Positions 8,741 through 16,156 of a stretch of DNA of 48,232 nucleotides are shown piece after piece. How positions within the stretch are numbered: position 1 is the first letter of the stretch; every line of letters starts with the position of its first letter. This DNA comes from Alishewanella jeotgali KCTC 22429 (GTDB taxonomy: Bacteria; Pseudomonadota; Gammaproteobacteria; Enterobacterales; Alteromonadaceae): assembly GCF_000245735.1 (NCBI RefSeq), contig NZ_AHTH01000038.1, positions 1-48,232 of the forward strand, in the 5' to 3' direction. A program made the position numbers and the translations under genes. Below the pieces are notes generated by a model. It saw only the letters and a program-made list of their open reading frames with translations. It was not told where the DNA came from and searched no databases.

Positions 8741-8770
8741 CAGATCCTTGGGGTCAGATACCGAGGAGTC
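8741..8770 (+). repeat. REP-like repeat copy
   Basis: CCTTGGGGTCAGATACCGAG shares GGGGTCAGATACC with the copies near 4371 and 6426. It lies between the parD start and the lipoprotein stop, again outside genes. Confidence 0.45.
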
Positions 8771-8774
8771 TGAT

Positions 8775-9272
8775 TCAGTGTTTGCTGAACTCAATATACC
8801 AGCCACTGAGCAATGGCTTGGTAAAATGGATGTATGGCTCAGCGTTAGGCCCGTTGTAGAGTTCTGGCCGGTATTCTGCAAGTGTTGCGGGTTGGTAACT
8901 ATAACCTAAGTTGGCACCATTTCCGCCAAAAGCGGTAGACCACTGCTCTATATATAATGAACATTCTGCTTCGCCCATTTGTTGAATAACGATATGGTCG
9001 CTGCCAATCTGTGATAGCAGTTGATCCATTCGGTTAAATTGGCTTAGCAAGGTCTCATCCACCTGTTGAGTACTGTCAATCTTATATAGCATCCATTTGA
9101 GGTTGAGCGCTTTTTTTAAAGTGCAGGCTGTTTCTGACAGGGCTTCAAAAATTGCTTGTTGCTGATAAAAACCTCGTTCCAGGTCTTCAAGCTCTGGGCG
9201 TTTAGCGCAAGCGGCAAGCACCATCAGGGTTAAGAAACTAATAAGAAAATAGCACTGACGGTTTAAATTCAT
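8775..9272 (-). CDS. putative lipoprotein of unknown function
   Basis: A 165-residue protein with a type II signal peptide: a hydrophobic core (residues 7-20) followed by the lipobox LAAC, so Cys22 would be lipidated and the protein membrane-anchored facing the periplasm. The mature part has a predicted helical stretch (residues 30-100) and a Gly/Tyr-rich tail (GYSYQPATLAEYRPELYNG). I do not recognise a family. The stop is next to a REP-like repeat, and it is transcribed in the same direction as parD. Confidence 0.7.
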   Translation of the reverse strand: MNLNRQCYFLISFLTLMVLAACAKRPELEDLERGFYQQQAIFEALSETACTLKKALNLKWMLYKIDSTQQVDETLLSQFNRMDQLLSQIGSDHIVIQQMGEAECSLYIEQWSTAFGGNGANLGYSYQPATLAEYRPELYNGPNAEPYIHFTKPLLSGWYIEFSKH

Positions 9273-9291
9273 ATGGTTCTCCGCAGAAAAA

Positions 9292-9337
9292 GCTGGCGCT
9301 GTGGGCGGCTGATGATGAGTTGTGGGATTTGGATTAG
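9292..9337 (+). pseudogene. duplicated 3' tail of the DUF4826-like gene
   Basis: These 46 bases repeat the last codons and stop of the interrupted gene ending at 8300, with three differences over the aligned stretch. They would encode LALWAADDELWDLD and a stop. No upstream part of the gene is present here, so this is a relic of a duplication or rearrangement. Confidence 0.7.
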
Positions 9338-9347
9338 TGTTAAATCG

Positions 9348-9845
9348 CTAATCTCCCACACCAGAATTACGATCACTATGCTGCAAGCGGTCAATCACTA
9401 TTACTACCGCCAAGAGTTGCGCCGTCCACTCCGGTTTTAGGATCTGCACCGCATAGGTATCAGACCAGCTAAACCATTTTTTTGAAATACTGGCAATCAG
9501 CTGGCCCTGTTGGCGGATTTCGTATTCGTGTTGCCAGAAATTGCCGGTCATCTCTAATTGCCCGTACGGTGTTTCCACCACAAAGCGGCTTTTTAACAAC
9601 GCCCAGAACCGCTTGCGCACCAGCCATTCGCTACCATCGTTATTAACAATCCGGCAGGCGGGTAACAGCGTCAGGTATTTGCGGCGGATCTTAAGTAGTG
9701 GCTGGGCGCTGGCATTAAACAGCGTTTGGCTGCTGCTAAAGCTAAAGACTTTACCTTTTACCAGATAGGCCGCACGGCCGCGCTCATCTTCAATGCTAAA
9801 GCTATCGCTTAGACTAAGCAGTTTTTGTTTAATCAGATATTTCAT
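9348..9845 (-). CDS. LURP-one-related / YxjI-like protein
   Basis: A 165-residue soluble protein with the tubby-like beta-barrel pattern of the LURP-one-related family (DUF567, Bacillus YxjI). It shows successive short strands such as DSFSIEDERGRAAYLVKGKVFSF, a basic central strand (LLKIRRKYLTLLPACRI) and ASISKKWFSWSDTYAVQIL near residue 120. The C-terminal LLAVVIVIDRLQHS is also characteristic of the family. Its function in bacteria is unknown; a phospholipid-scramblase-like fold has been proposed for relatives. It stands alone on the minus strand with no obvious partner. Confidence 0.7.
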   Translation of the reverse strand: MKYLIKQKLLSLSDSFSIEDERGRAAYLVKGKVFSFSSSQTLFNASAQPLLKIRRKYLTLLPACRIVNNDGSEWLVRKRFWALLKSRFVVETPYGQLEMTGNFWQHEYEIRQQGQLIASISKKWFSWSDTYAVQILKPEWTAQLLAVVIVIDRLQHSDRNSGVGD

Positions 9846-9947
9846 AGCGGTTGTCCTTGCCTTAGCTCGCTGGGGCCTTGCTCACCATTTTGCTGAAAGT
9901 ATGTTAACTTATACATAAACCTGATGCGTGATTTTTAAGGTGTTTTT

Positions 9948-10340
9948 ATGCAGCAAGCCGCTGTGCTTAATCGTTTAGTATCGCTGGCAGCCGCCAATCC
10001 TCAGATAGCGGCATTGTGGCTATACGGCTCGCGTGCGCGGGGCACTGCTGGTGACGCCAGTGACTACGATTTGGCGGTACTGTTTGCTGACTATCAAAAC
10101 GATCCGGTTGAGCGTCGTTTGGCGCCGGAGTTACTGGCGTTGGATTGGCAAAGCGAGCTACCGGATATTCAATTATCTGTGCTTGATGTGCAGCAAGTGC
10201 CACTACCACTGGCTTTTACTGTAGTAAGCGACAATACCTTACTGTATTGCCGCGATGATTTTGCCCGGCTGGAGTTTGAACGCCGCACGCTGTCAAAGTG
10301 GGAAATTGATTATCTTTACCATAAGAGGCACTTTGGTTAA
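9948..10340 (+). CDS. mntA: MntA-like nucleotidyltransferase antitoxin
   Basis: A 130-residue minimal nucleotidyltransferase. The signature YGSRARGTAGDASDYDLAV (residues 25-43) holds the GSxAxG loop and the two metal-binding Asp residues of the SDxD motif; a third acidic residue follows in DIQLSVLD near 84. Intact MntA proteins AMPylate their partner HepT, an HEPN-domain RNase, and so neutralise it (type VII toxin-antitoxin). Here the downstream hepT is reduced to a C-terminal fragment, so this antitoxin has no toxin to modify. ATG with an AAGG upstream supports the start. Confidence 0.85.
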   Translation: MQQAAVLNRLVSLAAANPQIAALWLYGSRARGTAGDASDYDLAVLFADYQNDPVERRLAPELLALDWQSELPDIQLSVLDVQQVPLPLAFTVVSDNTLLYCRDDFARLEFERRTLSKWEIDYLYHKRHFG

Positions 10341-10459
10341 GTGCGCTGGTGCACGATTATCTAAATTTTAGCGTCGATGTATTGCAGCGGGTATTAGTGC
10401 AGCGGCAATTTTTACAGGTCTTTCAGTTTATTCAGCTCGCCAGTGCATCGTTACGATAA
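10337..10459 (+). pseudogene. hepT toxin remnant (C-terminal 40 codons)
   Basis: Directly after mntA and in another frame, these bases encode LSALVHDYLNFSVDVLQRVL and onward to a stop, matching the end of HepT-type HEPN proteins (VHxYxxxDxxxV followed by an amphipathic helix). The His of the RxxxxxH active site is kept as VHDY, but the preceding Arg and everything N-terminal are missing, and no start codon is available. The junction with mntA looks like a clean internal deletion. Confidence 0.7.
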
Positions 10460-10462
10460 CGG

Positions 10463-11074
10463 CTAACGCTGCGTAGGTTCTGCATTCTTAACCTGCCAAT
10501 TGCCCCATACCGGGTTACCCTCTACCTTAAGCCCCAGCGCTCTTAACCAGTCGGCGGCCTGATGATTGGAGTTATAGTGCATGGTATAGGGCTTATCGCT
10601 GGGGATAAAACTAAGATGGCGCTCTGTGCTATAAAAAGGCGCGGTCTGACTATGTTGAAATTGTTGCTCCAGTGTTTCGATCAGGGCATCGACTTTGGCG
10701 GCTTCAAGCTGAAATTGCCAGCGCTGGCTAATACCAACGCCGATTTGTGCTTCGAGGTTTTCTCCGGTGCTGGCCGGGGCGATCTGTTGCCGGCCCAGTG
10801 CGCCTTTACTGTCCAGAAATAACGCCCGGCTGCCGCTGGCCAGGCTTTGCTCGTTCGCAACATACCAGGCCCAGTCACCAAAGGAATAACGCAGCCGGCT
10901 TTGATCGGCGGCGGTTAGCAGAATAGAGCTGTGGCGACCATGCAGCAGTAACTGCACTTCACGCGGCTCTGCCACCTGTGCCGGCAAGCTAATGGTGGCG
11001 CTGCAGCCGCTTACTAGCAGCAAGGGTAAGCAAATTAACAGTATCAACACTCTTGGTATCAAAACTTTCTGCAT
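10463..11074 (-). CDS. DUF2459/TIGR02117-like lipoprotein
   Basis: The ATG at 11074 is preceded by GGGGAGAG at good spacing and gives a 203-residue product starting MQKVLIPRVLILLICLPLLL and ending its signal peptide at the lipobox VSGC. The mature part has HGRHSSILL, YSFGDWAWY and a late NSNHQAADWLRALGL. I relate these to DUF2459 proteins (HGWHTGIVL, GFGDxxFY, NTCNTW..ALRAAG). The family function is unknown. A longer frame to 11161 exists, but its extra residues come from a tandem 15-base repeat and are unlikely to be translated. It converges on the hepT remnant, four bases apart. Confidence 0.6.
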   Translation of the reverse strand: MQKVLIPRVLILLICLPLLLVSGCSATISLPAQVAEPREVQLLLHGRHSSILLTAADQSRLRYSFGDWAWYVANEQSLASGSRALFLDSKGALGRQQIAPASTGENLEAQIGVGISQRWQFQLEAAKVDALIETLEQQFQHSQTAPFYSTERHLSFIPSDKPYTMHYNSNHQAADWLRALGLKVEGNPVWGNWQVKNAEPTQR

Positions 11075-11084
11075 CAATGCTCTC

Positions 11085-11145
11085 CCCATAACTATTTTGT
11101 GCATAACCATTTTATGCATAACTACTTTGCGCATAACTATTTTGC
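11085..11145 (-). repeat. 15-base tandem repeat upstream of the DUF2459-like gene
   Basis: On the minus strand a unit close to AAAATAGTTATGCAC recurs about four times with small changes. Each unit contains an ATG, so one frame would read V-M-x-K repeatedly. It lies just before the preferred start codon. Confidence 0.6.
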
Positions 11146-11334
11146 ACTTTGCTGGCCGCACCCTGGCTCCTTAGTCTTTAACTATAACGGCGACGATTTT
11201 TCTGGCCGTGGCTGACCGCGCTATGTCAGAGCGGCCTTTACATCATAATAGCGACTTTTGGCGCAGGCAGCGCGGATCTGCATCCGCTTAGATCGCGGCT
11301 TAAGGCGCTTGCGATTATTGCGCTAGGAATGAAT

Positions 11335-11360
11335 ATATACTTCATATATAATTCGTATAT
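11335..11360 (+). promoter_or_regulatory. inverted repeat before the ParD-like / map operon
   Basis: ATATAC (11335-11340) and GTATAT (11355-11360) form an inverted repeat around an AT-rich 14-base core, about 25 bases before the TTG start. It is a candidate operator for autoregulation by the ribbon-helix-helix protein. Confidence 0.35.
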
Positions 11361-11383
11361 TGCGAGATGCAGGAGTCAGGAAC

Positions 11384-11602
11384 TTGGGTATTGTAAAAAT
11401 TGCTGATGAGCTACACGAAGAAATCCGTAAAGCCAGTGGCGCTATGTCGCGCTCGATTAATGCGCAGGCGGAGTTTTGGCTAAAAATGGGCATGCTGGCT
11501 GAGCTGCATCCGACCCTTAATTATCAGCAATTGGTGGTGATGTTGTTACAGCAGGCTGATGTGAAATGGGCGGGGGGCCTGGATGAGCGGCGTTCAGCTT
11601 AA
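11384..11602 (+). CDS. ParD-like antitoxin-type protein
   Basis: A 72-residue protein of the ParD_like family (name from memory), with LGIVKIADELHEEIRKASGA and SRSINAQAEFWLKMGMLAEL as its typical core. I choose the TTG at 11384 because AGGAG lies eight bases before it and relatives begin at the equivalent of LGIVKI; a TTG at 11361 would add eight residues without homology. Its last 20 bases overlap the start of a methionine aminopeptidase gene. The same pairing recurs in proteobacteria, with the peptidase in the place where a toxin would be expected. Whether it regulates or binds the peptidase is not known. Confidence 0.75.
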   Translation: MGIVKIADELHEEIRKASGAMSRSINAQAEFWLKMGMLAELHPTLNYQQLVVMLLQQADVKWAGGLDERRSA

Positions 11603-12377
11603 AACGGCAGCCGAGCTGGCATTACAGCGCGAGGCTGGCCGGTTGTTGACCCAGGTGTTTGCGATGCTGGATACGGCGATCACGGCCGGAATTTCAACCC
11701 TGGAAATTAATGAACTGGCTGAGCGCTATATCGTCGACGAGTTACAAGCCCGCCCCGCCAGCAAAGGCCAGTATGGCTTTGCCTATGTGCTAAATACCTC
11801 GGTGAATGAGGTGGTGTGCCACGGCGTGCCGTCGGCCAGTCAACGCTTAAAAAACGGCGATATTATCAACGTCGATATTACGCTGGAAAAACATGGCTTT
11901 ATTGCCGATTCCAGCAAGATGTATCTGATTGGCGAGGTGACACCGGCAGCCCGGCAGTTGGTGGCCGACTGTTATCAGGCGTTGTGGCTGGGTATTAAAG
12001 CGGTTAAGCCCGGTGCCCGGCTGGGCGATATTGGTTTTGCCATTGAGCAGTTTGCCTTAAGCCGCGGCTACAGCGTGGTGCGGGAATACTGTGGGCATGG
12101 CATTGGCCGTGAGATGCACGAAGCGCCGCAGGTGCTGCATTATGGTGCCGCCGGTAGCGGTATGCTGTTAAAGCCCGGCATGGTATTTACGATTGAGCCG
12201 ATGCTTAATCAGGGCAGCGCCAAGGTGAAAACCAAAAAAGATGGCTGGACTGTGGTCACCCGCGATAAGAAATTATCGGCACAGTGGGAGCATACCGTGG
12301 CGGTAACAGAAAACGGGGTAGAGGTATTAACGCTGCGCCCGGAGGAACTGGCGCAGCAGTTAGCAACGGCTGGTTAG
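11583..12377 (+). CDS. map: type I methionine aminopeptidase
   Basis: A 264-residue cytoplasmic metallopeptidase that removes N-terminal methionine from new proteins. All five metal ligands of the pita-bread fold are visible: Asp98 (INVDIT), Asp109 (GFIADSSKM), His172 (CGHGIG), Glu205 (TIEPM) and Glu236 (QWEHT). The substrate-binding His80 (VCHGVPS) is also present. It begins inside the preceding ParD-like gene (20-base overlap), so translation is coupled. The housekeeping map gene normally sits beside rpsB and tsf; this one does not, so it is probably a second, accessory copy. It converges with a four-base overlap on the DUF3297 gene. Confidence 0.93.
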   Translation: MSGVQLKTAAELALQREAGRLLTQVFAMLDTAITAGISTLEINELAERYIVDELQARPASKGQYGFAYVLNTSVNEVVCHGVPSASQRLKNGDIINVDITLEKHGFIADSSKMYLIGEVTPAARQLVADCYQALWLGIKAVKPGARLGDIGFAIEQFALSRGYSVVREYCGHGIGREMHEAPQVLHYGAAGSGMLLKPGMVFTIEPMLNQGSAKVKTKKDGWTVVTRDKKLSAQWEHTVAVTENGVEVLTLRPEELAQQLATAG

Positions 12378-12622
12378 CGGTAAAAGGCTTCTACTGTGCC
12401 TTTTACGGTCAGTAATAATGGCTGGCCACGGCGATCCAGTGCCTTGGCGGAGGCGACCTTTACCCAGCCTTCGCTGATGCAATATTCTTCTACGTCAAAA
12501 CGCTCTTTGCCGTTGAGCTTAATGCCTACTTCATGCTCAAAAATTGCCGCATCATAGAATTTGCTGCGTGGATTTACTGATAAACGGTCCGGTAAGGTCG
12601 GGCGGGTGCTGCTGTCGGTCAT
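12374..12622 (-). CDS. DUF3297 family protein
   Basis: An 82-residue protein with the compact DUF3297 pattern: PTLPDRLSVNPRSKFYDAA, a central VGIKLNGKERFDVEEYC and GWVKVASAKALDRRGQPLL near the end. The ATG at 12622 is chosen because the conserved sequence starts directly after it; a longer frame to 12682 adds residues unlike the family. The family is widespread in proteobacteria and uncharacterised. Its stop overlaps the stop of the convergent map gene by four bases, leaving no room for a separate terminator. Confidence 0.8.
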   Translation of the reverse strand: MTDSSTRPTLPDRLSVNPRSKFYDAAIFEHEVGIKLNGKERFDVEEYCISEGWVKVASAKALDRRGQPLLLTVKGTVEAFYR

Positions 12623-12734
12623 CTTGATTCTGCCATTAAAATTGCGATGCGGCATTGTAGGCAATGCCGGCAGCGCACTCAAGCCTATTTATCAGCCCGG
12701 ATAAGCGCACTGGTGCCGGTAAAACGCCCGGGGG

Positions 12735-13445
12735 TTATGCGGTATAGCGCCGTCTTGGGCGCAGCCGCTGCCAGAGTAGTACCAGGCCGGTGAGGGTAAA
12801 TAGCAAAGCTGCGGCCGCGCTGCTAATTAACAGCGGGTTATTAAAGTTACTGCGGTCGCGGTAATCCATAATATGCAGCATCCAGAAAAAGTCGAAGATG
12901 CGCCAGCCCTGGGTTCTGACCCGCTGCACTACGCCGGTTGCCGGATCCAGGTAAAAGGTGGTGTGGTCGGCATCGCTAAACTGTACCTGCCACAGCGGTG
13001 GTGTCAGATTTTTCACTTCTGCTGGCAGCTGCGATAGCAAATGGCTTTGTTGTAACTGGCCAGCGCCAAGATATTGGGCGGCTGCCAATTGCCGGATCTG
13101 CGGCTCGGTTAATGGTTCCAGCATGGCACCTGTGGCCGCGTGATAGCGATATAACTGTCCCTGATCTGCCACCAGATAGACGGGTATAGCGGCGAGTTGC
13201 TGCTCCTGCAGTATAAGTCGTTGGCTCAGCGTCAGGCCGGCACCGGCCTGATGTTTCGCCAACACAGCGGCGGGAGCCAGTGCAGCGCTTTGCCAGTCGC
13301 TGGCCAGGGTTTGGCGCAGATGTTCACCCCGCACCTGTTCAATCGGCATAATGGCCATCATCAGGCCGCTTAAAAACCAGCAGATAATCTGAATGACCAG
13401 GATTAGGCCCAGCCAGTTATGTAGCCAACGGCAAAGTTTAAGCAT
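12735..13445 (-). CDS. PepSY-domain inner-membrane protein
   Basis: A 236-residue membrane protein. The first helix (residues 10-35, beginning WLHNWLGLILVIQIICWFLS) has the W-H-x-W-L-G motif of PepSY-associated TM proteins, and a last helix spans about 205-225 before a basic tail. The periplasmic part between them contains a PepSY-like fold (VYLVADQGQLYRYHAATGAM; TFYLDPATGVVQRV). The motif HIMDYRDR near 190 also recurs in the family. Such proteins are often beside iron or copper uptake genes, and here the neighbour is a periplasmic copper chaperone 44 bases upstream on the same strand, so a joint role in metal handling is likely. Confidence 0.85.
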   Translation of the reverse strand: MLKLCRWLHNWLGLILVIQIICWFLSGLMMAIMPIEQVRGEHLRQTLASDWQSAALAPAAVLAKHQAGAGLTLSQRLILQEQQLAAIPVYLVADQGQLYRYHAATGAMLEPLTEPQIRQLAAAQYLGAGQLQQSHLLSQLPAEVKNLTPPLWQVQFSDADHTTFYLDPATGVVQRVRTQGWRIFDFFWMLHIMDYRDRSNFNNPLLISSAAAALLFTLTGLVLLWQRLRPRRRYTA

Positions 13446-13489
13446 GCGGCATCCTGCGGCGCGAAAGAGGGCCTAGGGCGTTAAAATGT

Positions 13490-13921
13490 CTAGCGGCGCG
13501 GCATTTCGGCCAGCGGCAGCTCAAAGTCCTGGCTGCTGCCATCGGCGAAGTACAGCGAAACCCGGACGCTGTCGCCCAGGCGCAGCTCGACCTGAGGTTC
13601 GAATAGCATCAGATGCAAACCACCGGGTTGAAACACCAGGGTAGCACCGGGCTCGAGACTAATCGACTCGACTTCCACCATCCGCATCACGTCGTCCTGG
13701 CGGATATGTTGGTGCAATTCCACCCGGGCAAAGGCCGGGCTGCTGGCCTTAACCAGCTCCACTTCATGGCTGGCACTGTTTTCTGCGGTAAAGTAACCGG
13801 CGGTGACGGTTCTGCCCGGCATCGGCAGCCGTACTTCGCCCTGTTTTAATACTAAGGGTGCGGCGGCAACAAGGGGTGACGTGAAACCAAGCAGCAAGAT
13901 CAAAGCGGGCAGAAAACGCAT
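13490..13921 (-). CDS. periplasmic copper chaperone PCu(A)C
   Basis: A 143-residue protein with a cleavable signal peptide (about residues 1-20, ending VAAA). The copper-binding pattern H-x-M and downstream H-x-M is recognisable: VELHQHIRQDDVMRMVEVE near residues 68-86 and GGLHLMLF near 100. PCu(A)C proteins carry Cu(I) in the periplasm and deliver it to the CuA site of cytochrome c oxidase, often with a SenC/Sco-like thioredoxin. Upstream and divergent is a thioredoxin-like protein, and downstream is a PepSY membrane protein, which together suggest a small copper-cofactor locus. Confidence 0.88.
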   Translation of the reverse strand: MRFLPALILLLGFTSPLVAAAPLVLKQGEVRLPMPGRTVTAGYFTAENSASHEVELVKASSPAFARVELHQHIRQDDVMRMVEVESISLEPGATLVFQPGGLHLMLFEPQVELRLGDSVRVSLYFADGSSQDFELPLAEMPRR

Positions 13922-14115
13922 AACAGGTCCTTGATAGAGTAAGCCATATCCTGCCTACGGTAGCGATAAAGCGGCGCCCTGACAAGTGATGAGCCAGCGG
14001 GTGCGACAATATGTCGCACTGCTATTGCCTTCAGCCAATTGTCAGGGGCAGGCTGGATCTTGATCAGCAAAGCAGGCTACAGTCTGACTATGATTGTTGT
14101 CTGGCAGAGTTGTGC

Positions 14116-14595
14116 ATGAAATCCTGGATTCTAAGTATCGTATTAGCGCTGGCGATTTTTTTTGGCCTAAGCTGGTATAAAGAGCGGCCATTATTAGCCA
14201 GCGGTACGCCCGCGCCAGCCTTTATTGCCATTGCGGCCGACGGCGCTTTGTTCCGTTCTGCTGAGCTGGAGGGGCAGCAAACCCTGTTATATTTTTTTGC
14301 GCCCTGGTGCGGCATCTGCCGCTTAAGTATGCCTAACCTGAAGTACCTGCAGGCCGATAACGACGGACTGGCCGTTTATGCCATTGCCTTACAGTATGAT
14401 TCGGCAGAGCAGGTGGCAGACTTTGTCGCCGATCTGGATTTACAGGTGCCGGTATTGTTGGGTAATCAACAACTAGCGGTCGATTATCAGATCCAGGCAT
14501 TTCCAACCTACTATGTGCTGGATGCTCAGGGGCAGGTCACGGCGAAATCCTTGGGCTACAGTACAGCGCTGGGATTGTGGTTGCGCAGTCGTTGA
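14116..14595 (+). CDS. TlpA-like membrane-anchored thioredoxin
   Basis: From the ATG at 14116 the product is 159 residues: an N-terminal membrane anchor (residues 3-18) and a periplasmic thioredoxin fold. The active site is APWCGICR near residues 66-73, and the cis-Pro loop appears as AFPTYYVLD near 130. A longer frame from 14011 is possible but adds residues before the anchor that look non-coding. It is divergent from the PCu(A)C gene; TlpA/Sco-like thiol reductases reduce the cysteines of CuA sites or of cytochrome c, so cooperation with that chaperone is plausible. Confidence 0.82.
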   Translation: MKSWILSIVLALAIFFGLSWYKERPLLASGTPAPAFIAIAADGALFRSAELEGQQTLLYFFAPWCGICRLSMPNLKYLQADNDGLAVYAIALQYDSAEQVADFVADLDLQVPVLLGNQQLAVDYQIQAFPTYYVLDAQGQVTAKSLGYSTALGLWLRSR

Positions 14596-14748
14596 TTCTT
14601 CAGCCGATTATTTGGCACTAAACTTCATTGCACCGAACGAACAGCAGCAGGAGTCGGGTAGGCCAGGTTAAAAAAATGTTCATTTTTATCGCTATTCAAT
14701 TATTATCGACACGGTTCAGGATATAAAACTCAGAAAAGGGAGATGAGT

Positions 14749-16071
14749 ATGAAAGCCCGTTGGTTATTCTTAGTAGCCGCTTTGTTGACAATAAATCCAG
14801 CAACAGCAGATTGGTGGCAGGCAACCACAGCTTACGAAGAAAAGAATTATGTTACCGCCAAACGACTATTTAATGCGCTTATTCCATTAGGTAATGAAGA
14901 TGCCGCCTTTAATCTGGCGGCGATGAACTTTAATGGTGAGGGCGTTAACCCAAATAAAGTTATGGCGTTAGCCTATTTTATGTTAGCCGAGGAGTTGGGT
15001 AGACAAGATGCGGTTGACTTGCAAGCCTTATTACTCTCTCAGCTGGATGCGGAACAAATTGCCGACGCTAAGCGACAGCACGAACAATTAAGGCTAGATG
15101 TTAAGATTTGGCCAAAGGACCGGTATGACTCGATAGCTCATACAGATGCACCAACCGCAATTAAACGGCCTCTGCCAAAGTATCCCAAAGATGTGGCTAA
15201 TACCCTGGGATATGTGCTGGTACGTATTCTTATTAGTGAGGATGGCTCAGTACAAGCGGCTGATGTCGTTGATACTTACCCAAAGAATACCTTTGAACGA
15301 AATACGCTGCGTGCTGTTAAACGTTGGCAATATGAGCCTTCAGATAAAAAACACGTAAAAATCGTTCATATGAATTTTACGGTGCCAAACCATTTGCTTA
15401 GCCGGGAAGTAGAGAAGCAAATTAAGCAAAATTTACTGTGGGAAGGCGCACTGATGGGCTCGCCTAATCATCAGTATTTGCTTGGTAGTATTTTGAATTT
15501 AAACCATATCCAGAGTGGCGTTCATCTTATTGTTCAAGAAAAGCAACCCGCACCAGCTGAGCTTAACTTAGATAGTTTTAAACATAATGATGGTGTTAGA
15601 GCTCGCATCGATGGTTTTGTTGGAACGGCTTTAGTGAGGGTTGCACCTGATGGTCGTATTCTTGAACAGGTTAAGGCTAATTTTGCACCGCAAAGTGAAG
15701 TGACTGATTTAGTGGGTTTAACCCTAAGTGGTGACATTCAAACTGAGCAGTATTTCTTGTCTAAGTTGCCTGGTATTGCCCGTAAAGCCGTTGACGTGAG
15801 GCCAGCAGTTGCGGTCCCCCGAGAATTGTCTGCTAATTATTGGTGGGATCAGGCTGCGAAAAATGGCAACCATGAGGCTCAACGCACTATAGCGGCTTAC
15901 GACAGGCGTTGGGAAAGTTATTTGCTTGAGCAACAAGACCCTGTGGTTATGGCTTGGACCGGAACAAAAATGATTCTGGAAGGGGAGCGTGAGAAAGGGA
16001 TGGCACTACTCGATGCTGCTATTGCCAAAAAATACGAGCCTGCAGCCGAGCTTAAGAAGCATTTAATGTAA
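14749..16071 (+). CDS. secreted Sel1-like / TonB-C-terminal-domain protein
   Basis: A 440-residue exported protein. Residues 1-20 are a signal peptide (KARWLFLVAALLTINPATA). Residues 25-80 resemble a Sel1/TPR unit (AAFNLAAMNFNGEGVNPNKVMALAYFML). Residues 135-200 resemble the TonB C-terminal domain (RPLPKYPKDVAN, GYVLVRILISEDGSV, FERNTLRAVKRWQYEPS). The rest has a second, weaker TonB-C-like block (GTALVRVAPDGRIL) and another Sel1-like end. There is no TonB transmembrane anchor or proline-rich spacer, so it is not a true energy transducer. The ATG at 14749 has GGGAG seven bases upstream; the ATG at 14743 is too close to it. Confidence 0.65.
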   Translation: MKARWLFLVAALLTINPATADWWQATTAYEEKNYVTAKRLFNALIPLGNEDAAFNLAAMNFNGEGVNPNKVMALAYFMLAEELGRQDAVDLQALLLSQLDAEQIADAKRQHEQLRLDVKIWPKDRYDSIAHTDAPTAIKRPLPKYPKDVANTLGYVLVRILISEDGSVQAADVVDTYPKNTFERNTLRAVKRWQYEPSDKKHVKIVHMNFTVPNHLLSREVEKQIKQNLLWEGALMGSPNHQYLLGSILNLNHIQSGVHLIVQEKQPAPAELNLDSFKHNDGVRARIDGFVGTALVRVAPDGRILEQVKANFAPQSEVTDLVGLTLSGDIQTEQYFLSKLPGIARKAVDVRPAVAVPRELSANYWWDQAAKNGNHEAQRTIAAYDRRWESYLLEQQDPVVMAWTGTKMILEGEREKGMALLDAAIAKKYEPAAELKKHLM

Positions 16072-16085
16072 AGTGGTCAAGTAAG

Positions 16086-16114
16086 CCATTAAGGCCGTTG
16101 CGCGGCCTTAATGG
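16086..16114. terminator. bidirectional hairpin terminator
   Basis: CCATTAAGGCCG (16086-16097) and CGGCCTTAATGG (16103-16114) form a perfect 12-bp stem around a five-base loop between two convergent genes. Confidence 0.7.
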
Positions 16115-16156
16115 TTATAACTCTAATCTTTAACGATGCTGGTATCCGCAGCCTGA

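Noticed and set aside
11075..11161. N-terminal extension of the DUF2459-like protein
   Set aside because: It is encoded by tandem 15-base repeats and precedes a start with a much better Shine-Dalgarno and a normal lipoprotein signal peptide.
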